From Litchfieldella xinjiangensis (GTDB lineage: Bacteria > Pseudomonadota > Gammaproteobacteria > Pseudomonadales > Halomonadaceae), in contig NZ_JPZL01000002.1 of the NCBI RefSeq assembly GCF_000759345.1, forward strand, positions 434,001 to 498,000: a stretch of 64,000 nucleotides of DNA, written 5' to 3'. Of this stretch, positions 25,997 to 34,189 are shown piece by piece. The position numbers and the translations under genes are program-made. How positions within the stretch are numbered: the stretch's first letter is position 1; each line of letters opens with the position of its first letter. The notes beneath the pieces were generated by a model, which was not told where the DNA came from, did not search any database, and was given only the letters and a program-made list of their open reading frames with translations.

Positions 25997-26926
25997 TCAA
26001 CCCAGCACCTTGCCCTCACACCAATAGCCCATGCTGGTAACGTAACGCTTGGGGAGACCGCACTCGTTGACCAGATAGCGGCGGATGCCCAGCGCGACCT
26101 TGGTCTCGGCGGCAACCCAGGCATAGAAAGGGGCGCTGTCGTCGACCGTGGCGGCTTCCCAGAAGGCTTGATCGGTGGCTGGCTCGTCTATCGTTTCGCT
26201 GCTTTCGGCCTTGCCGCCCAGGGCGACGATCTCGTAGCGCAGGTCGATGTCGCGCACCGCACGCAGCAAGTGCTCGCCATGCGCGCAGCCGGGCGTGGCG
26301 TCACGCGGGAGCCAATGTACCTGGGCTGAACTGGGCAGGGCTTGCACGTCGCCACGCAACGGCATTTCGATCAGGGCGTCGACGCGGGCCGGGCCGGCAC
26401 GTTCGGCAAGCTGTTCGATAATCCCCGCCGCCGCCGGCAGGGCGGTCTCGTCGGCGACCAGCAGGATCCGGCGAACGTCCCGCGGTGGCTTCCACTCGAA
26501 ACCGACCTGGGCGCTTTCCGGCCCGGCGATGGGGGCCGTCATGGCCAGGCGGTCGCCCGGTTGGGCCCGCATCGCCCAGCGTGAGGCCGGCCCCGTATCG
26601 CCATGCAGCACGAATTCGACATCCACTTCTGCGCTCTCGGGGCGCAGGGCGCGGATGGTGTAGGTGCGCATCGCGGGGCGCTTGGCTTCCGGCAGGGCGC
26701 GGAAGGCGGCGTACCATTCATCCTGATGCTGGTGCACGACGTCGAACAAGGCATCCAGGCTGCCGGGGGCCTCGCCAAAGAACAGCTTGATACGCTGGTC
26801 GGGGGCGTGGGTCGCCATCTGGTTGACCTCGGGGCCGGTGAAGGTGAAGCGAACCAGTGACGGGCTGACCTGTGTGCGTCGGGTAAGGGTGACATCGAAA
26901 AGGCGATAACTGTGTCGTGCGGCCAT
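25997..26926 (-). CDS. Siderophore-interacting protein (FAD ferric reductase family)
   Basis: A 309-residue SIP/ViuB-type flavoprotein that reduces ferric siderophores in the cytoplasm using NAD(P)H. The N-terminal FAD domain has LVRFTFTGPEVNQM and MRTYTIRALRPE (the RxYTxR flavin motif, about 98-103), then HGDTGPASRWAMRAQPGD. The C-terminal NAD(P) domain has ILLVADETALPAAAGIIEQL, and the protein ends VTSMGYWCEGKVLG, typical of the family. The ATG at 26926 has a GGAG site; an upstream frame extension is rejected. A candidate Fur box lies 40 bases upstream, consistent with iron control. Confidence 0.9.
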   Translation of the reverse strand: MAARHSYRLFDVTLTRRTQVSPSLVRFTFTGPEVNQMATHAPDQRIKLFFGEAPGSLDALFDVVHQHQDEWYAAFRALPEAKRPAMRTYTIRALRPESAEVDVEFVLHGDTGPASRWAMRAQPGDRLAMTAPIAGPESAQVGFEWKPPRDVRRILLVADETALPAAAGIIEQLAERAGPARVDALIEMPLRGDVQALPSSAQVHWLPRDATPGCAHGEHLLRAVRDIDLRYEIVALGGKAESSETIDEPATDQAFWEAATVDDSAPFYAWVAAETKVALGIRRYLVNECGLPKRYVTSMGYWCEGKVLG

Positions 26927-26965
26927 GGAGGACTCCCGATGAGATTTCCGCAAGCTACCACTTTC

Positions 26966-26984
26966 GATAATAGTTCTCAATTGT
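26966..26984 (-). promoter_or_regulatory. Candidate Fur box before the siderophore-interacting gene
   Basis: The 19 bases beginning GATAATAGTTCTCA match 12 of 19 positions of the Fur consensus GATAATGATAATCATTATC. Position, 40 bases before the ATG of an iron-reduction gene, makes Fur control plausible. Confidence 0.45.
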
Positions 26985-27073
26985 GTTGGTGCGAAGACTG
27001 GCGTGGGCGATCGGTCTCGGCTGGGGTACGATGGACGTGACGATGCGGAACCCCGACACACGAGGAGGCTGCG

Positions 27074-27550
27074 ATGACGATGCGTTTTCTGGTGATGGGT
27101 CTGGTGTCTGGCGTGATGCTGCTCAGTCAGGCGAGCCTGGCGGCTACGCCGGGCGAGACACTCGAGCCTTGGACTCTTGAGGATCAGCGTGGCGAGCCTG
27201 TCCAGCTCGATGACCAGACGCGGGTATTGCTGTTTGCGGGCAGTCGCAACGCCGCGGACGTGGTCGACGACGCCCTCGATGGCCTACCGGAAGGGGCGCT
27301 CGAATCGCATGACGTGCTCTACGTGGCTGATATCTCCCAGCTTCCCTGGTTGGTCGAGAAGGTGATGGTGCCGATGATGCGCTCGGCCGATTACCGCATC
27401 CTGCTGGATCGCGAGAGCGAGGTCGCGCCCGATCAGCTCGGCAACGACACGGTGCTGTGGCTGGGGCTCGACGAGCGGGTGGTTCAGGAGCGTCGCAGTT
27501 TCGACTCGCCCGAGCAGTTGCGCCGGGCGCTGGAGGCGCTCGAACCATGA
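27074..27550 (+). CDS. Secreted thioredoxin-fold-like hypothetical protein
   Basis: 158 residues with a signal peptide (MTMRFLVMGLVSGVMLLSQA, cleavage near ASLAA). The rest resembles a thioredoxin-like/YtfJ-type fold: LEPWTLEDQRGEPVQLDD, VLLFAGSRNAADVVDDAL, and a C-terminal TVLWLGLDERVVQERRSFDS. There is no CxxC, so a classical thiol redox role is unlikely. Good ribosome site (GAGGAGG). Its stop overlaps the crtZ start by four bases (ATGA at 27547-27550), so the two are translationally coupled. The link to carotenoid hydroxylation is positional only. Confidence 0.65.
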   Translation: MTMRFLVMGLVSGVMLLSQASLAATPGETLEPWTLEDQRGEPVQLDDQTRVLLFAGSRNAADVVDDALDGLPEGALESHDVLYVADISQLPWLVEKVMVPMMRSADYRILLDRESEVAPDQLGNDTVLWLGLDERVVQERRSFDSPEQLRRALEALEP

Positions 27551-28098
27551 ATGTCGCGATCAATGGGGCGATCGTCGTGCTGACTGTGATTGGCATGGAA
27601 GCGTTTGCCTGGTTCGCGCACAAGTACATCATGCACGGCTGGGGGTGGGGATGGCACCGCTCGCACCATGAGCCCCACGATTCGCCCGCGCGGCGTGGTT
27701 GGTTCGAGAAGAACGATCTGTATGCGGTGGTCTTTGCGGGTGTGGCGATTGCCCTGATCGCCCTGGGATCAGCCGGCTGGCATCCGCTGCAATGGATCGG
27801 CGCGGGCATGACCGCCTACGGTGCGCTGTATTTCATCGCCCACGATGGCCTCGTTCACCAACGCTGGCCGTTTCGTCATGTGCCGCGCCGCGGCTACCTG
27901 AAACGTCTCTACCAGGCGCATTTGATGCACCACGCGGTGCAAGGCCGCGAAGGGTGCGTGTCGTTCGGGTTTTTGGTGGCGCCGCCGGTGGCCACGCTCA
28001 AGCGTCAGTTGCGCGAAGCGCATGGCGGGCCGCTCTCTAGGCAGGGCGCGTCCAGAGCTGAGCAGGGCGAGGCTCGGGCGTCACGAAACGTGAGCTGA
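27547..28098 (+). CDS. crtZ: Beta-carotene 3-hydroxylase CrtZ
   Basis: A 183-residue non-heme di-iron membrane hydroxylase that converts beta-carotene to zeaxanthin. All four histidine clusters are present: HKYIMH (about 20-25), HRSHH (about 38-42), HDGLVH and HLMHH. Two hydrophobic stretches flank them (VVLTVIGMEAFAWF; LYAVVFAGVAIALIALGSAG). ATG 27547 overlaps the stop of the upstream gene. The last 62 bases run antisense into the end of the convergent crtB, so the tail (about 164-183, rich in R, A, E and S) is an extension made from the crtB antisense strand. Confidence 0.93.
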   Translation: MNVAINGAIVVLTVIGMEAFAWFAHKYIMHGWGWGWHRSHHEPHDSPARRGWFEKNDLYAVVFAGVAIALIALGSAGWHPLQWIGAGMTAYGALYFIAHDGLVHQRWPFRHVPRRGYLKRLYQAHLMHHAVQGREGCVSFGFLVAPPVATLKRQLREAHGGPLSRQGASRAEQGEARASRNVS

Positions 28099-28978
28099 CC
28101 GCCACTCCTGCGCCGCGCATCAGTAATCCCGCTTTTTCCGTCTTGCTTGTCGAAACTCGGCGATCCCAAGCCTGAGCGCCCCGTTCCTTCACCTTCACGC
28201 CAATCTCACGGTACACGCCGTGGGCGGTGGCGATCGCCCACGCTGAGCGCAGCGGCAGCGCCGGCAAGCCGCCACGTGCCGAGTGGTAGTAGGGCTCGGC
28301 GGTATCCACCAGGCGTTGGGCGAGTCCGGCCAATGCCGGGCGATGCCGCGGCGCGGCGATGTCATCCTCAGCAATGCCCACCTCGGCCAACCAGGCGGCG
28401 GGCAGATAGCAGCGGCCCATACCGGCATCCTCGACTAGATCGCGGGCGATATTGGTCAACTGGAACGCCAGGCCCAGGTCGCAGGCGCGATCGAGGGTCG
28501 CCTCGTCACGCACGCCCATGACGTGGGCCATCATCACCCCCACCACACCAGCCACGTGGTAGCTGTAGCGCAGGGTGTCGTCGATCGTTTGGTAGCGTTG
28601 GCCCTGCACGTCCATGGCGAAGCCGTCGAGGTGGGCCATCGGGTAGCGCTCGGGAATGTCGTGGTGTCGGACCACTGCTTGCAGCGCAGCGAAGGCCGGC
28701 GTGGCCACCGGTTCGCCAGTGTAGGCGCGGAGGGTCAGTTCGCGGAGTTCATCGAGACGTGCCTGATCGCCATGGCTATTCGCAATGGTGTCGTTGGACC
28801 CGGTGTCGTTGAAGCCGAGCACTTGGCCATCAATCACGTCGTCGCAGTAGCGGCACCAGGCGTACAGCATGATCGCGCTGCGTCGGGTCTCGGAGTCGAA
28901 CAGGCGTGCGGCGGTCGCGAAGCTCTTCGAACCGACATCGATGGTCTGGGTCGCATGATCGAGCAGGGCTTGATTCAT
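28037..28978 (-). CDS. crtB: Phytoene synthase CrtB
   Basis: A 313-residue squalene/phytoene synthase that joins two GGPP molecules into phytoene. Both aspartate-rich motifs are present: RYCDDVID (about 43-50) and QLTNIARDLVEDAGMGRCYLP (about 165-185, partly quoted in family sense). The start overlaps the crtI stop by four bases. Last gene of the idi-crtX-crtY-crtI-crtB transcription unit; its end overlaps convergent crtZ by 62 bases. Length is normal for the family. Confidence 0.95.
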   Translation of the reverse strand: MNQALLDHATQTIDVGSKSFATAARLFDSETRRSAIMLYAWCRYCDDVIDGQVLGFNDTGSNDTIANSHGDQARLDELRELTLRAYTGEPVATPAFAALQAVVRHHDIPERYPMAHLDGFAMDVQGQRYQTIDDTLRYSYHVAGVVGVMMAHVMGVRDEATLDRACDLGLAFQLTNIARDLVEDAGMGRCYLPAAWLAEVGIAEDDIAAPRHRPALAGLAQRLVDTAEPYYHSARGGLPALPLRSAWAIATAHGVYREIGVKVKERGAQAWDRRVSTSKTEKAGLLMRGAGVAVSSRFVTPEPRPAQLWTRPA

Positions 28979-30498
28979 GAGGCGCTTGGCTCCCGTGTCA
29001 GCGATTCCAGCATCAGCCCGGCGGTGGCCTTGGCCGAGCCGATCACCCCGGGGACCCCTGCGCCGGGGTGGGTGCCGGCACCCACCAGATACAGGTTATC
29101 GACCTCAGCATCGCGGTTGTGTGGGCGGAACCAGGCGCTCTGGGTGAGAATCGGCTCCAGCGAAAAGGCCGAACCCAGATGGGCGTTGAGTTCGTCGCGA
29201 AAATCATGGGGGGTGAAGGTGCGGCAGGTCACCAGGTGCGCTCGGAGCCCGGGGATGTAGTGCGCTTCCAGATAGTCGAGGATGCGATCTCGATAGCGCG
29301 GGCCTTCCCGGTCCCAATCGATGGGGGCATTGCCCAGGTGAGGGACCGGCGCCAGGACGTAGTGTGCGCTACCCCCGGGAGGGGCCAGCGACGGGTCGGT
29401 GACGCAGGGCGCATGCAGGTAGAGCGAGAAGTCGTCGGCCAGCTCGTCGGCGGCGAATATCTCCTCGATCAGTTCGCGATAGCGCGGCCCGAAACACACG
29501 GTATGGTGCGCCATGCCGTCAGGCGGAGGACGATCCAGCCCGAAGTAGATCACGAACAGCGACATGCTGAAGCGCTTGCCCGTCAGGCGCCGGGCTTCGC
29601 TCTGCCCGCGTGAGGACTGGCCCATCAGGGTCGCATAGGTGTGCACCACATCCGCGTTCGAGGCCACGGCATCGGCGGCTAACCGTCGGCCGTCGAGGAG
29701 TGTGACCGAACGGGCCTTTCCCTCTGCCAAGTCGATATTCTGGACCGCGGCATTGAGCTCGAGCGTGCCGCCCAGGTCCTCGAACAGGCGCACCATGCCC
29801 TGGACCAGGGCGCCGGTACCGCCTCGCGGGAACCACACGCCCCATTCTCGCTCCAGAGCATGGATCAAGGTATAGATCGAAGACGTTGCAAAGGGATTGC
29901 CACCCACCAGTAGCGAGTGGAACGACAGCACCTGGCGCAGGTGCTCGTCCTCGACGAAACGCGACACCATGCCGTAGACGCTGCGCCAGGCTTGCAGCCG
30001 GGCTAGCTGCGGGCCGGCGCGAACCATGTCGCGAAAACTGAGGAAGGGAACGGCGCCGAGCTTGATATAGCCTTCCTTGAACACCGCCTGCGAGTATTCG
30101 AGGAAACGGCGGTAACCAGCCACGTCCGGCGGGTGGCGCTCGGCGATCTGCCGCTCGAGCTCGGCCTGGTCATTGACGTAATCGAACGGCGCCGCATCTT
30201 CCCAGCACAGGCGATAGAAGGGCGCGACCGGCAACAGGTCGACGTAGTCCGCCATGCTGCGCCCGGCCAGGGTGAACAGTTCTTCGAGCGCCGACGGGTC
30301 GGTGATGACCGTGGGGCCGGCATCGAACACGAAGCCCTGGTCTTCGTAGACGTAGGCACGCCCACCCGGCTTGTCGCGTTTCTCGAGCAAGGTGGTCTGG
30401 TAGCCACCGGCCTGGAGCCGAATGGCCAGGGCCAGGCCGCCGAAGCCGGCACCGATCACCACGGCACGAGGTGGTGCGGTATCTGAAGTTTGGCTCAT
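28975..30498 (-). CDS. crtI: Phytoene desaturase CrtI
   Basis: A 507-residue FAD-dependent desaturase converting phytoene to lycopene in four steps. The N-terminal dinucleotide motif VIGAGFGGLALAIRLQAGG is followed by LLEKRDKPGGRAYVYEDQGF and FDAGPTVITDP. The C-terminal carotenoid-desaturase signature is NLYLVGAGTHPGAGVPGVIG. The true start is the ATG at 30498, which overlaps the crtY stop by four bases; the longer upstream frame is shadow inside crtY. Third from the end of the minus-strand crt operon. Confidence 0.95.
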   Translation of the reverse strand: MSQTSDTAPPRAVVIGAGFGGLALAIRLQAGGYQTTLLEKRDKPGGRAYVYEDQGFVFDAGPTVITDPSALEELFTLAGRSMADYVDLLPVAPFYRLCWEDAAPFDYVNDQAELERQIAERHPPDVAGYRRFLEYSQAVFKEGYIKLGAVPFLSFRDMVRAGPQLARLQAWRSVYGMVSRFVEDEHLRQVLSFHSLLVGGNPFATSSIYTLIHALEREWGVWFPRGGTGALVQGMVRLFEDLGGTLELNAAVQNIDLAEGKARSVTLLDGRRLAADAVASNADVVHTYATLMGQSSRGQSEARRLTGKRFSMSLFVIYFGLDRPPPDGMAHHTVCFGPRYRELIEEIFAADELADDFSLYLHAPCVTDPSLAPPGGSAHYVLAPVPHLGNAPIDWDREGPRYRDRILDYLEAHYIPGLRAHLVTCRTFTPHDFRDELNAHLGSAFSLEPILTQSAWFRPHNRDAEVDNLYLVGAGTHPGAGVPGVIGSAKATAGLMLESLTREPSAS

Positions 30499-31697
30499 GA
30501 TTCGTGCTCGCTGCGTTGTGTGGCGGTGCGATGGGCCATCACCTGCTCGGGGTGGGTGAGGCGCGCTACGCGCATGGCCTCGCCCAAGGGCACCGGCGGC
30601 TTGCCGGAAACGATCCGCAGCTTGTCCATGGCCGTCAGCCGACCGGCATAGAAACGCTTGATCAGCGGTTCCGATAACCCGTAGAAGCGCTGCATGACTT
30701 TCCAGCGCCGTTCGGGGTGGCCCGCCAGGAACAGCATGCGATTGAGGAGTCGGAAATAGCCCTGGCGCTGCCATTCCCGGGTCGCTTCGTCACGCACCAG
30801 TGAATACAGGGCAGGGGCCCTGAGGTCGTACTGGCGGGCAATGCGCTCTGCCAGACGTACGGCGTGCGGCAGCGAATAGCCGGTGGTGGGGTGAAACAGC
30901 CCCGCACTCAGGCCGCTCATGGGCTGGCCTTCGGTGGCGTTCCAGTAGGCCTCTATGTCGCCGGCCAGCGTGATCGGCAGCACCCCGCTCTCTTCGCGAA
31001 TCGTCTCGCGGACCGTCCAGCCTTTGGCCCTGGCATAGGCCTCGATATTGTCGCGCAACAGGGTCGGGTCGGTTGCCGGGCCATCGACATAATGGGTGTC
31101 TTCGATCAACACGGTGTCTTCGGTGAATGGCAGCACGTAGACGAACCGATAGCCTCTGTCCTGGCGAACGCTTGCGTCCATCAGGGTCGGCACGCTCAGC
31201 CCGTGCGGTTGGCTTAGACGAACCTCCTGACCCAGAAAGGTCTGGTAACCCAGTGCCAGGTGACGGGTGTCCGGTGCGCCACGGCCATCGATGACTGCGC
31301 CGGCCTCGAGGCGTCGGCCGTCGGCTAGATGGACGTGGGTTGGGGAAAGATCGATGACCATGGAATTGAGCGACAGGGTGTCGCCCAGCGTGCTGCTCAG
31401 GATGGTGGCGAAGTCTTCCGAGAAGATACTGGCATAGCCGCTGTCGAGCGTGCGGTTACGCCCTGGGAATATCACGCGATGGCGTGGCCAGCGGCGCCCC
31501 ACCAAGGGCCCGACCCACTCCCACTGGGCTACGGTGAGATCGCTGTCATGGAACGACCAGGTGTGGTTACCCCCGGCCCGCGAGGATTGCTCCAACAGCA
31601 GTACGTTGAGTTCCGGCCGCGTCTGTTTGAGCCTCAGGGCGATCAGCCCATTGGCCAGGCCGCCGCCCACCAGGATCAGGTCATAGTGAGCCGTCAT
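30495..31697 (-). CDS. crtY: Lycopene beta-cyclase CrtY
   Basis: A 400-residue flavoprotein cyclising both ends of lycopene to give beta-carotene. N-terminal LILVGGGLANGLIALRL (GxGxxG-like), LLLEQSSRAGGNHTWSFHD, RYRFVYVLPF-type segment (RGYRFVYVLPFTEDTVLIED region at about 185) and SAGLFHPTTGYSLPHAVRLA are CrtY hallmarks. Start and stop overlap the neighbours by four bases each (crtX upstream, crtI downstream), so the whole operon is translationally coupled. Confidence 0.95.
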   Translation of the reverse strand: MTAHYDLILVGGGLANGLIALRLKQTRPELNVLLLEQSSRAGGNHTWSFHDSDLTVAQWEWVGPLVGRRWPRHRVIFPGRNRTLDSGYASIFSEDFATILSSTLGDTLSLNSMVIDLSPTHVHLADGRRLEAGAVIDGRGAPDTRHLALGYQTFLGQEVRLSQPHGLSVPTLMDASVRQDRGYRFVYVLPFTEDTVLIEDTHYVDGPATDPTLLRDNIEAYARAKGWTVRETIREESGVLPITLAGDIEAYWNATEGQPMSGLSAGLFHPTTGYSLPHAVRLAERIARQYDLRAPALYSLVRDEATREWQRQGYFRLLNRMLFLAGHPERRWKVMQRFYGLSEPLIKRFYAGRLTAMDKLRIVSGKPPVPLGEAMRVARLTHPEQVMAHRTATQRSEHES

Positions 31698-32968
31698 GCA
31701 GAGCGCTCCATGGGTGTATCGGTCAAGGTCAGGGCGTGCTCCACGATGCCGGCAGCCTTGAGCGACCCGCCAGCCTCATCGACCTCGCGGCCGAGGCGTG
31801 CCAGGGGGGGAGTGAAACGGTCACTCTCGAGCAGTGCTTTCAGGGCGTTGCGTAGCCGCCTGACGGTCGCGGTGTGCGGCGAAACGCGAACGCCCACCCC
31901 GGTGTACTCGATGCGTGCCGCCACCCCGGGCTGGTCGAAGGCCAGCGGCAATACCAGCAGAGGCGTGCGGGCAGAGAGGGCGTCCATCACCGTGTTCATG
32001 CCGCCGTGGGTGATCACCGCATCGGCACGGGCGATGGCCGCTCGTTGGGGCACGCTATCGGTGACCCAGGTGGCTCCGTCGCGGTAGAGCATTTCACTCT
32101 GGCGAGCATTCAAGGCGCCACAGTGGGCGATCAGCAATTGCACGCCGAGTGCCCGGCATGCCCGAGCCATGCGTCGGAACAACGTCAGGCGATGTCCCTG
32201 AAGCGTGCCCAGTGAGGCGAAGACCAGCGGCTTGTCGTCGGCCACTGCAAGCCCCAGGGCTCGTTCATCCACCGGGGCAGGACGCAGTGGCCCCAAGTGG
32301 TGCAGTCCGCCGGGCGGCGACTGCCGCGGAAAGTCGAACCCCGGAATCGTCTGGCTGATCTGCGCCTGTGGCGAGAGACATTCGTGCAGGCCTTGGCGGG
32401 GTGAGAGTCCGAATTCCCTGGCGTGGCGGGACACCACCCCGTTCAAGGGCGTCATCATCAGATCATGGACGCGTTCGCTGCCCTGTATGATACGTATATC
32501 CGTGCCGTAGCCGAAGGGCATCACCGGCAGCGGCAACCCGGCTTCACGATTGATGGGCAAGGCACAGGCCACCGAGACGAACGGGCGTCCCATCCCCTCG
32601 GCGACAAGCCCGCCTGCGGCTTCCATCTGATCGCAGATCAGGGCATCGACACCCAGGGCATCCAGCGCGGAGGGCAGCGTGCGACACAGCATATCGGTGG
32701 TGCGCGCCATGTCATGGATCAGCCGATAGAGACCGATCGGCCCACCGGGACTGGCTGCCAGGCGTAGCGTCTGGCCCAGCGAGCCGGTCGGATGGGTATC
32801 TTCGCCCAGCGCGTGAAAGGCGATGCGCGAATCGTCGAGCCAGCGTGCCGCGTCAGGCTGATGCAGGAAGGTCACCCGATGGCCACGCTCCAACAAGGGG
32901 CCGGCCACGGCCTGCAACGCGCGAAAGTGACTGGGGAAGGGTGGCGCTACGACGGCGAGGTGAGCCAT
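31694..32968 (-). CDS. crtX: Zeaxanthin glucosyltransferase CrtX
   Basis: A 424-residue GT1-family transferase adding glucose from UDP-glucose to the hydroxyls of zeaxanthin. It opens with HLAVVAPPFPSHFRALQAVA, has SLGTLQGHRLTLFRRMARAC, and carries the UDP-sugar-binding end segment AIARADAVITHGGMNTVMDA. Start TAATG shares one base with the idi stop, and its stop overlaps the crtY start by four bases. Implies that the final pigment is zeaxanthin mono- or diglucoside, as in Pantoea. Confidence 0.93.
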   Translation of the reverse strand: MAHLAVVAPPFPSHFRALQAVAGPLLERGHRVTFLHQPDAARWLDDSRIAFHALGEDTHPTGSLGQTLRLAASPGGPIGLYRLIHDMARTTDMLCRTLPSALDALGVDALICDQMEAAGGLVAEGMGRPFVSVACALPINREAGLPLPVMPFGYGTDIRIIQGSERVHDLMMTPLNGVVSRHAREFGLSPRQGLHECLSPQAQISQTIPGFDFPRQSPPGGLHHLGPLRPAPVDERALGLAVADDKPLVFASLGTLQGHRLTLFRRMARACRALGVQLLIAHCGALNARQSEMLYRDGATWVTDSVPQRAAIARADAVITHGGMNTVMDALSARTPLLVLPLAFDQPGVAARIEYTGVGVRVSPHTATVRRLRNALKALLESDRFTPPLARLGREVDEAGGSLKAAGIVEHALTLTDTPMERSA

Positions 32969-34026
32969 TAGCCCACCCGCGGCGCGGTGTCGTCGTCACC
33001 ACCGATCCACGGCGCCCGGCGCAGGGCGGCAAGGTCGGCACTGCCGGTACAGAAGCAGGCGATGCGCAGTTGTTGAATGATGATCTGAAAATGCTCGATG
33101 ACGGCCTCGCTGGAGTGCAGTGCGCTGCGCAGGACGCCCGAGGCCTGCCCGACCAGATCGGCACCCAGGCGAATGGCCTTGGCCACGTCCACGCCATCGC
33201 GAATGCCGCCCGAGGCGATCAGCGGCGTATGCGGGAGCGCGGCACGTGCCATCAAGATGGCCTGGGCCGTGGGGATGCCCCAGTCGCTGAAGGCCATGGC
33301 GATCTTTCGCTCGGCCTGGGTCGGGGCGCGCTCTGCTTCCACGGCCGCCCAACTGGTGCCTCCGGCCCCGGCCACATCGATCGCCGCGACGCCCGCCGCG
33401 ACCAGGGCGCGGGCCTCGGGGGCGGCGATGCCCGCACCCACTTCCTTGACTACTACCGGTACCTCGACCATAGACACCAGATGAGCAATGGCCTCGAGCA
33501 CGTTGCGCCAGTCGCGGTCGCCTCCCACCTGCACCGCTTCCTGAAGGGGGTTCAGGTGCACGATCAGCGCATCGGCGCCAATCATCTCGACTGCCCGGCG
33601 TGCCCAGTCGAGCCCCGAGGGTTCGAGCAGTTGCGCTGCGCCGAGATTGCCGAGCAGTGGCACGCTGGGGGCGTAACGACGCAGCTCACGGGTCAGCCCA
33701 TGATCGGCATCGGACTGCAGGGCCACCCGCTGCGAGCCGATGGCCAGGGCAATGCCCAGCGTCTCGGCGGCCTCGGCCAAATGATGATTGATGGTACGGG
33801 CACGCTCGGCGCCGCCGGTCATCGAGCTGATAAGCAACGGAGCGCGAATCGGCTTGTCGAACAAGGTGGTGCTCAGGTCGATCTCGTCGAGGTGGAGCTG
33901 GGGCAGGGCGCAGTGACGGAAGCGATAGGCCGCCAAGCCGGTATCGGCCGTGCTCACGGCCCGCCCGGTATCGAGCACGATATCGAGATGGTCATTCTTG
34001 CGATGGATGAGATCGTCCCCGCCCAT
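32968..34026 (-). CDS. idi: Type 2 isopentenyl-diphosphate isomerase (FMN)
   Basis: A 352-residue FMN- and NADPH-dependent isomerase interconverting IPP and DMAPP. Typical features: [12 protein letters not shown] near the N-terminus (about 8-19), [40 protein letters not shown], and [20 protein letters not shown] in the phosphate-binding barrel end. The ATG at 34026 has an excellent GGAGGT site; the extra 16 upstream codons are rejected. First gene of the minus-strand crt operon, divergent from crtE. Confidence 0.93.
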   Translation of the reverse strand: MGGDDLIHRKNDHLDIVLDTGRAVSTADTGLAAYRFRHCALPQLHLDEIDLSTTLFDKPIRAPLLISSMTGGAERARTINHHLAEAAETLGIALAIGSQRVALQSDADHGLTRELRRYAPSVPLLGNLGAAQLLEPSGLDWARRAVEMIGADALIVHLNPLQEAVQVGGDRDWRNVLEAIAHLVSMVEVPVVVKEVGAGIAAPEARALVAAGVAAIDVAGAGGTSWAAVEAERAPTQAERKIAMAFSDWGIPTAQAILMARAALPHTPLIASGGIRDGVDVAKAIRLGADLVGQASGVLRSALHSSEAVIEHFQIIIQQLRIACFCTGSADLAALRRAPWIGGDDDTAPRVG

Positions 34027-34066
34027 TGTACCTCCTGTCCGATCCGCGGCTGGCGTATCGGGAATT

Positions 34067-34085
34067 TTGTGCAAGACTTATACAA
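34067..34085. promoter_or_regulatory. Interrupted palindrome TTGT-N11-ACAA in the idi/crtE control region
   Basis: TTGT (34067-34070) and ACAA (34082-34085) form an inverted repeat overlapping the -10 and predicted start of the idi promoter. Similar spaced palindromes bind MerR-type light regulators or LysR-type proteins near crt genes in other bacteria. No regulator gene lies nearby. Confidence 0.3.
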
Positions 34086-34104
34086 TAATAACAATTAAAG
34101 TAAA
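34077..34104 (-). promoter_or_regulatory. Probable sigma70 promoter of idi-crtXYIB
   Basis: On the minus strand TTTACT (-35, 34104-34099), 16-base spacer, TATAAG (-10, 34082-34077). Transcription would start near 34070, about 44 bases before the idi ATG. The region is A+T rich against its G+C-rich surroundings. Confidence 0.45.
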
Positions 34105-34189
34105 GCTTACGTCAACCTGGCGATGAGCGCACCGTATGGATCGCTTGCACCGCGAGGCGGTCGAGGCGCGCACTAGAGGAGTATCGCTG

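Noticed and set aside
32845-34098. 417-codon plus-strand frame
   Set aside because: Antisense to idi and crtX.
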